A stretch of DNA of 6,871 nucleotides from Campylobacterales bacterium (lineage in GTDB: Bacteria > Campylobacterota > Campylobacteria > Campylobacterales > Nitratiruptoraceae): assembly GCA_027068245.1 (NCBI GenBank), contig JAMOUF010000233.1:1-6871 (forward strand), read 5' to 3'. The notes under the pieces were generated by a model, which worked only from the letters and a program-made list of their open reading frames with translations, had not been told where the DNA came from and did not search any database. The position numbers were made by a program, and so were the translations under genes. Below, in pieces: positions 5,562 through 6,871 of the stretch (position 1 is the first letter of the stretch; every line of letters starts with the position of its first letter).

Positions 5562-6769
5562 AAGCACTTAGGGGTATGAAAGATATCCTGCCTCCTTTAA
5601 GCAAAAAATATCTGCACTTTATAGAGCAGGCCTCAAACAGGGCCAAAAGGTATGGTTTCGAGTATATAGAAACGCCTCTTTTGGAAGAGACCCTCCTGTT
5701 TAAAAGAAGTGTTGGTGAGAGCAGCGATATAGTTGGCAAGGAGATGTATCAGTTTACTGACAAAGGGGGAAACGATGTCTGCCTGCGTCCGGAAGGGACC
5801 GCCGGGATTGTCAGAAGTTTCATAGAGCACAAACTCGACAAAAAAGGTGGCGTGCACCGCTTTTTCTATTATGGCCCGATGTTTAGATACGAGCGTCCCC
5901 AAAAAGGCAGATTCAGGGAGTTTCACCAGTTCGGCGTGGAGAGTTTTGGGGAGCCAAGCGTTTACGAGGATGCCTCGGTGATACTTTTGGCAAAAGATAT
6001 ATTGGATGGTTTTGGCATACAGCACACCCTCAAAATCAACTCTTTGGGCTGCCCCGCCTGTCTGCCCGGATACAAAGAGAGCCTGGTGGAGTTTTTGAAA
6101 AACGAAGAGGGTATCTGCGAGGACTGCCTCCGCAGACGCGATACCAACCCCATAAGGGTTTTGGACTGCAAAAATCAAAACTGCCAGGAAATCTATAAAG
6201 ATGCGCCAAAACTACCTCATAACCTCTGCAACGAGTGTAAAAAGGATTTTGAGCTTTTGCAGCAGATTTTAAAAGAGGAAGGGGTGGAGTTTGAGATAGA
6301 TACAAACCTTGTAAGGGGCCTGGACTACTATACCAAAACCGCCTTCGAGTTCGTAAGCGGCCAGATAGGAGCTCAAAACGCGATAGCCGGCGGCGGCAGA
6401 TATGACAACCTGGTGGAGATGCTGGGTGGCAAACCAACTCCTGCGGTAGGTTTTGCCATAGGGATAGAGAGAATTTTGGATTTGATAGAGTTTGAGGAGA
6501 AAAGAGAAGGCTACTATATAGGCGTCATGCTGGAAGAGGCGCTCAAAGAGGCCTTCAACATTACCCAGGCCAAAAGAAAAAAGAGTAAAGCCGTTATGGA
6601 ATACAGGCCTAAAAGCCTCAAATCCCACCTCAAATCCGCCGACAGGCTGGGCTGCAGATATGCGGCAGTAATTGGAGAGGAGGAGTATAAAGATGGCTCC
6701 GTCTGGGTCAAGGACCTGGAGAGAAAAGAGGAAAAAAGAGTCCCATTAAAGCAGTTTTTGGAGGAGTGA
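5558..6769 (+). CDS. hisS: Histidyl-tRNA synthetase
   Basis: HisRS charges tRNA-His with histidine as a class II aminoacyl-tRNA synthetase. The 403-residue protein is close to the usual length of about 420. It shows the motif 1 region near residues 34-63, motif 2 FFYYGPMFRYERPQKGRFRE at 102-121 with Arg110, the His-binding LVRGLDYYT at 251-259, AIAGGGRYDNLVEMLGG at 275-291 and motif 3 AVGFAIGIERIL at 296-307. The anticodon-binding domain occupies about 318-403. The insertion domain carries four Cys pairs (165/168, 187/190, 204/209 and 224/227), which suggest bound zinc; similar cysteines occur in some other bacterial HisRS. HisZ, the related HisG partner, is unlikely because all catalytic motifs and the C-terminal domain are present. 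The ATG overlaps the tmk TGA, with AAAGG at 5546-5550 upstream. Its TGA overlaps the speA ATG by one base. Confidence 0.97.
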   Translation: MKALRGMKDILPPLSKKYLHFIEQASNRAKRYGFEYIETPLLEETLLFKRSVGESSDIVGKEMYQFTDKGGNDVCLRPEGTAGIVRSFIEHKLDKKGGVHRFFYYGPMFRYERPQKGRFREFHQFGVESFGEPSVYEDASVILLAKDILDGFGIQHTLKINSLGCPACLPGYKESLVEFLKNEEGICEDCLRRRDTNPIRVLDCKNQNCQEIYKDAPKLPHNLCNECKKDFELLQQILKEEGVEFEIDTNLVRGLDYYTKTAFEFVSGQIGAQNAIAGGGRYDNLVEMLGGKPTPAVGFAIGIERILDLIEFEEKREGYYIGVMLEEALKEAFNITQAKRKKSKAVMEYRPKSLKSHLKSADRLGCRYAAVIGEEEYKDGSVWVKDLERKEEKRVPLKQFLEE

Positions 6770-6871
6770 TGACAAATTACGGCATCCATATCTGGTCCGA
6801 CAACGACTTTGTCATAGAAGATGGGCTGGTAAAAGTCAACCACAAAAACCGCCCCTCGATTTACGAGATAA
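6769..6871 (+). CDS. speA: Biosynthetic arginine decarboxylase, N-terminal end (cut by window edge)
   Basis: SpeA is a PLP enzyme that converts arginine to agmatine and CO2, the entry to polyamine synthesis. Only 34 codons are visible (MTNYGIHIWSDNDFVI and so on, ending RPSIYEI), so the PLP lysine and other active-site residues are not seen. The call rests on close similarity to the N-termini of Campylobacter and Helicobacter SpeA as I recall them (a YGI-x-x-W start followed by a G-x-V-x-x-x-H pattern) and on the hisS-speA order in that group. The ATG overlaps the hisS TGA as TGATG, with GGAGGAG at 6760-6766 just upstream, so it is translationally coupled to hisS. Confidence 0.85.
   Translation, partial: MTNYGIHIWSDNDFVIEDGLVKVNHKNRPSIYEI

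Noticed and set aside
5633..6178. A 181-codon open frame on the minus strand inside hisS
   Set aside because: It is antisense to HisRS motif 2 and its surroundings. hisS is clearly real, and the reverse product resembles no protein family.

Overview
The window is a gene-dense chromosomal segment, most likely from a member of the Campylobacterota (the former Epsilonproteobacteria). Three things point there. The order ubiX-coaD-tmk-hisS-speA matches the order I recall from Campylobacter jejuni. AcnB, UbiX and SpeA have sequences resembling those of that group. Ile ATA and Arg AGA/AGG codons are frequent in a genome of moderate GC. A deep-sea or thermophilic lineage (Nitratiruptor, Hydrogenimonas or Nautiliales type) is possible but cannot be settled from this sequence.

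Left half, minus strand, in transcription order from about 3331 down to 1: ftsK (septal DNA translocase), a 109-base gap with a nested inverted repeat and a possible promoter, an unrecognised 164-residue all-helical coiled-coil protein starting with TTG, and 12 bases later the 5' part of acnB (aconitase B), cut by the window edge.

The 140-base divergent gap at 3332-3471 carries a good sigma70-type promoter for the right-hand side and a perfect 8-bp inverted repeat.

Right half, plus strand: hup (HU-type nucleoid protein), then a near-consensus promoter driving tRNA-Leu(CAA) and tRNA-Gly(GCC). Nineteen bases after the second tRNA comes a tightly packed run of ubiX, coaD, tmk, hisS and the start of speA. 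Their junctions are 4-base ATGA overlaps, a direct abutment and a TGATG overlap. No terminator or separate promoter is visible between the tRNAs and ubiX, so tRNAs and housekeeping enzymes may share one transcript.

The products cover core cell functions: chromosome segregation and compaction, the TCA cycle, prenyl-FMN supply for decarboxylases, coenzyme A, dTTP, histidyl-tRNA and polyamines. I see no mobile element, CRISPR array, toxin-antitoxin pair, phage gene or defence system, and no evidence for a new multi-gene system. The points most worth a second look are the coiled-coil protein beside acnB, the two intergenic inverted repeats, the tRNA-to-ubiX transcription unit and a thymidylate kinase with an Arg in its P-loop.
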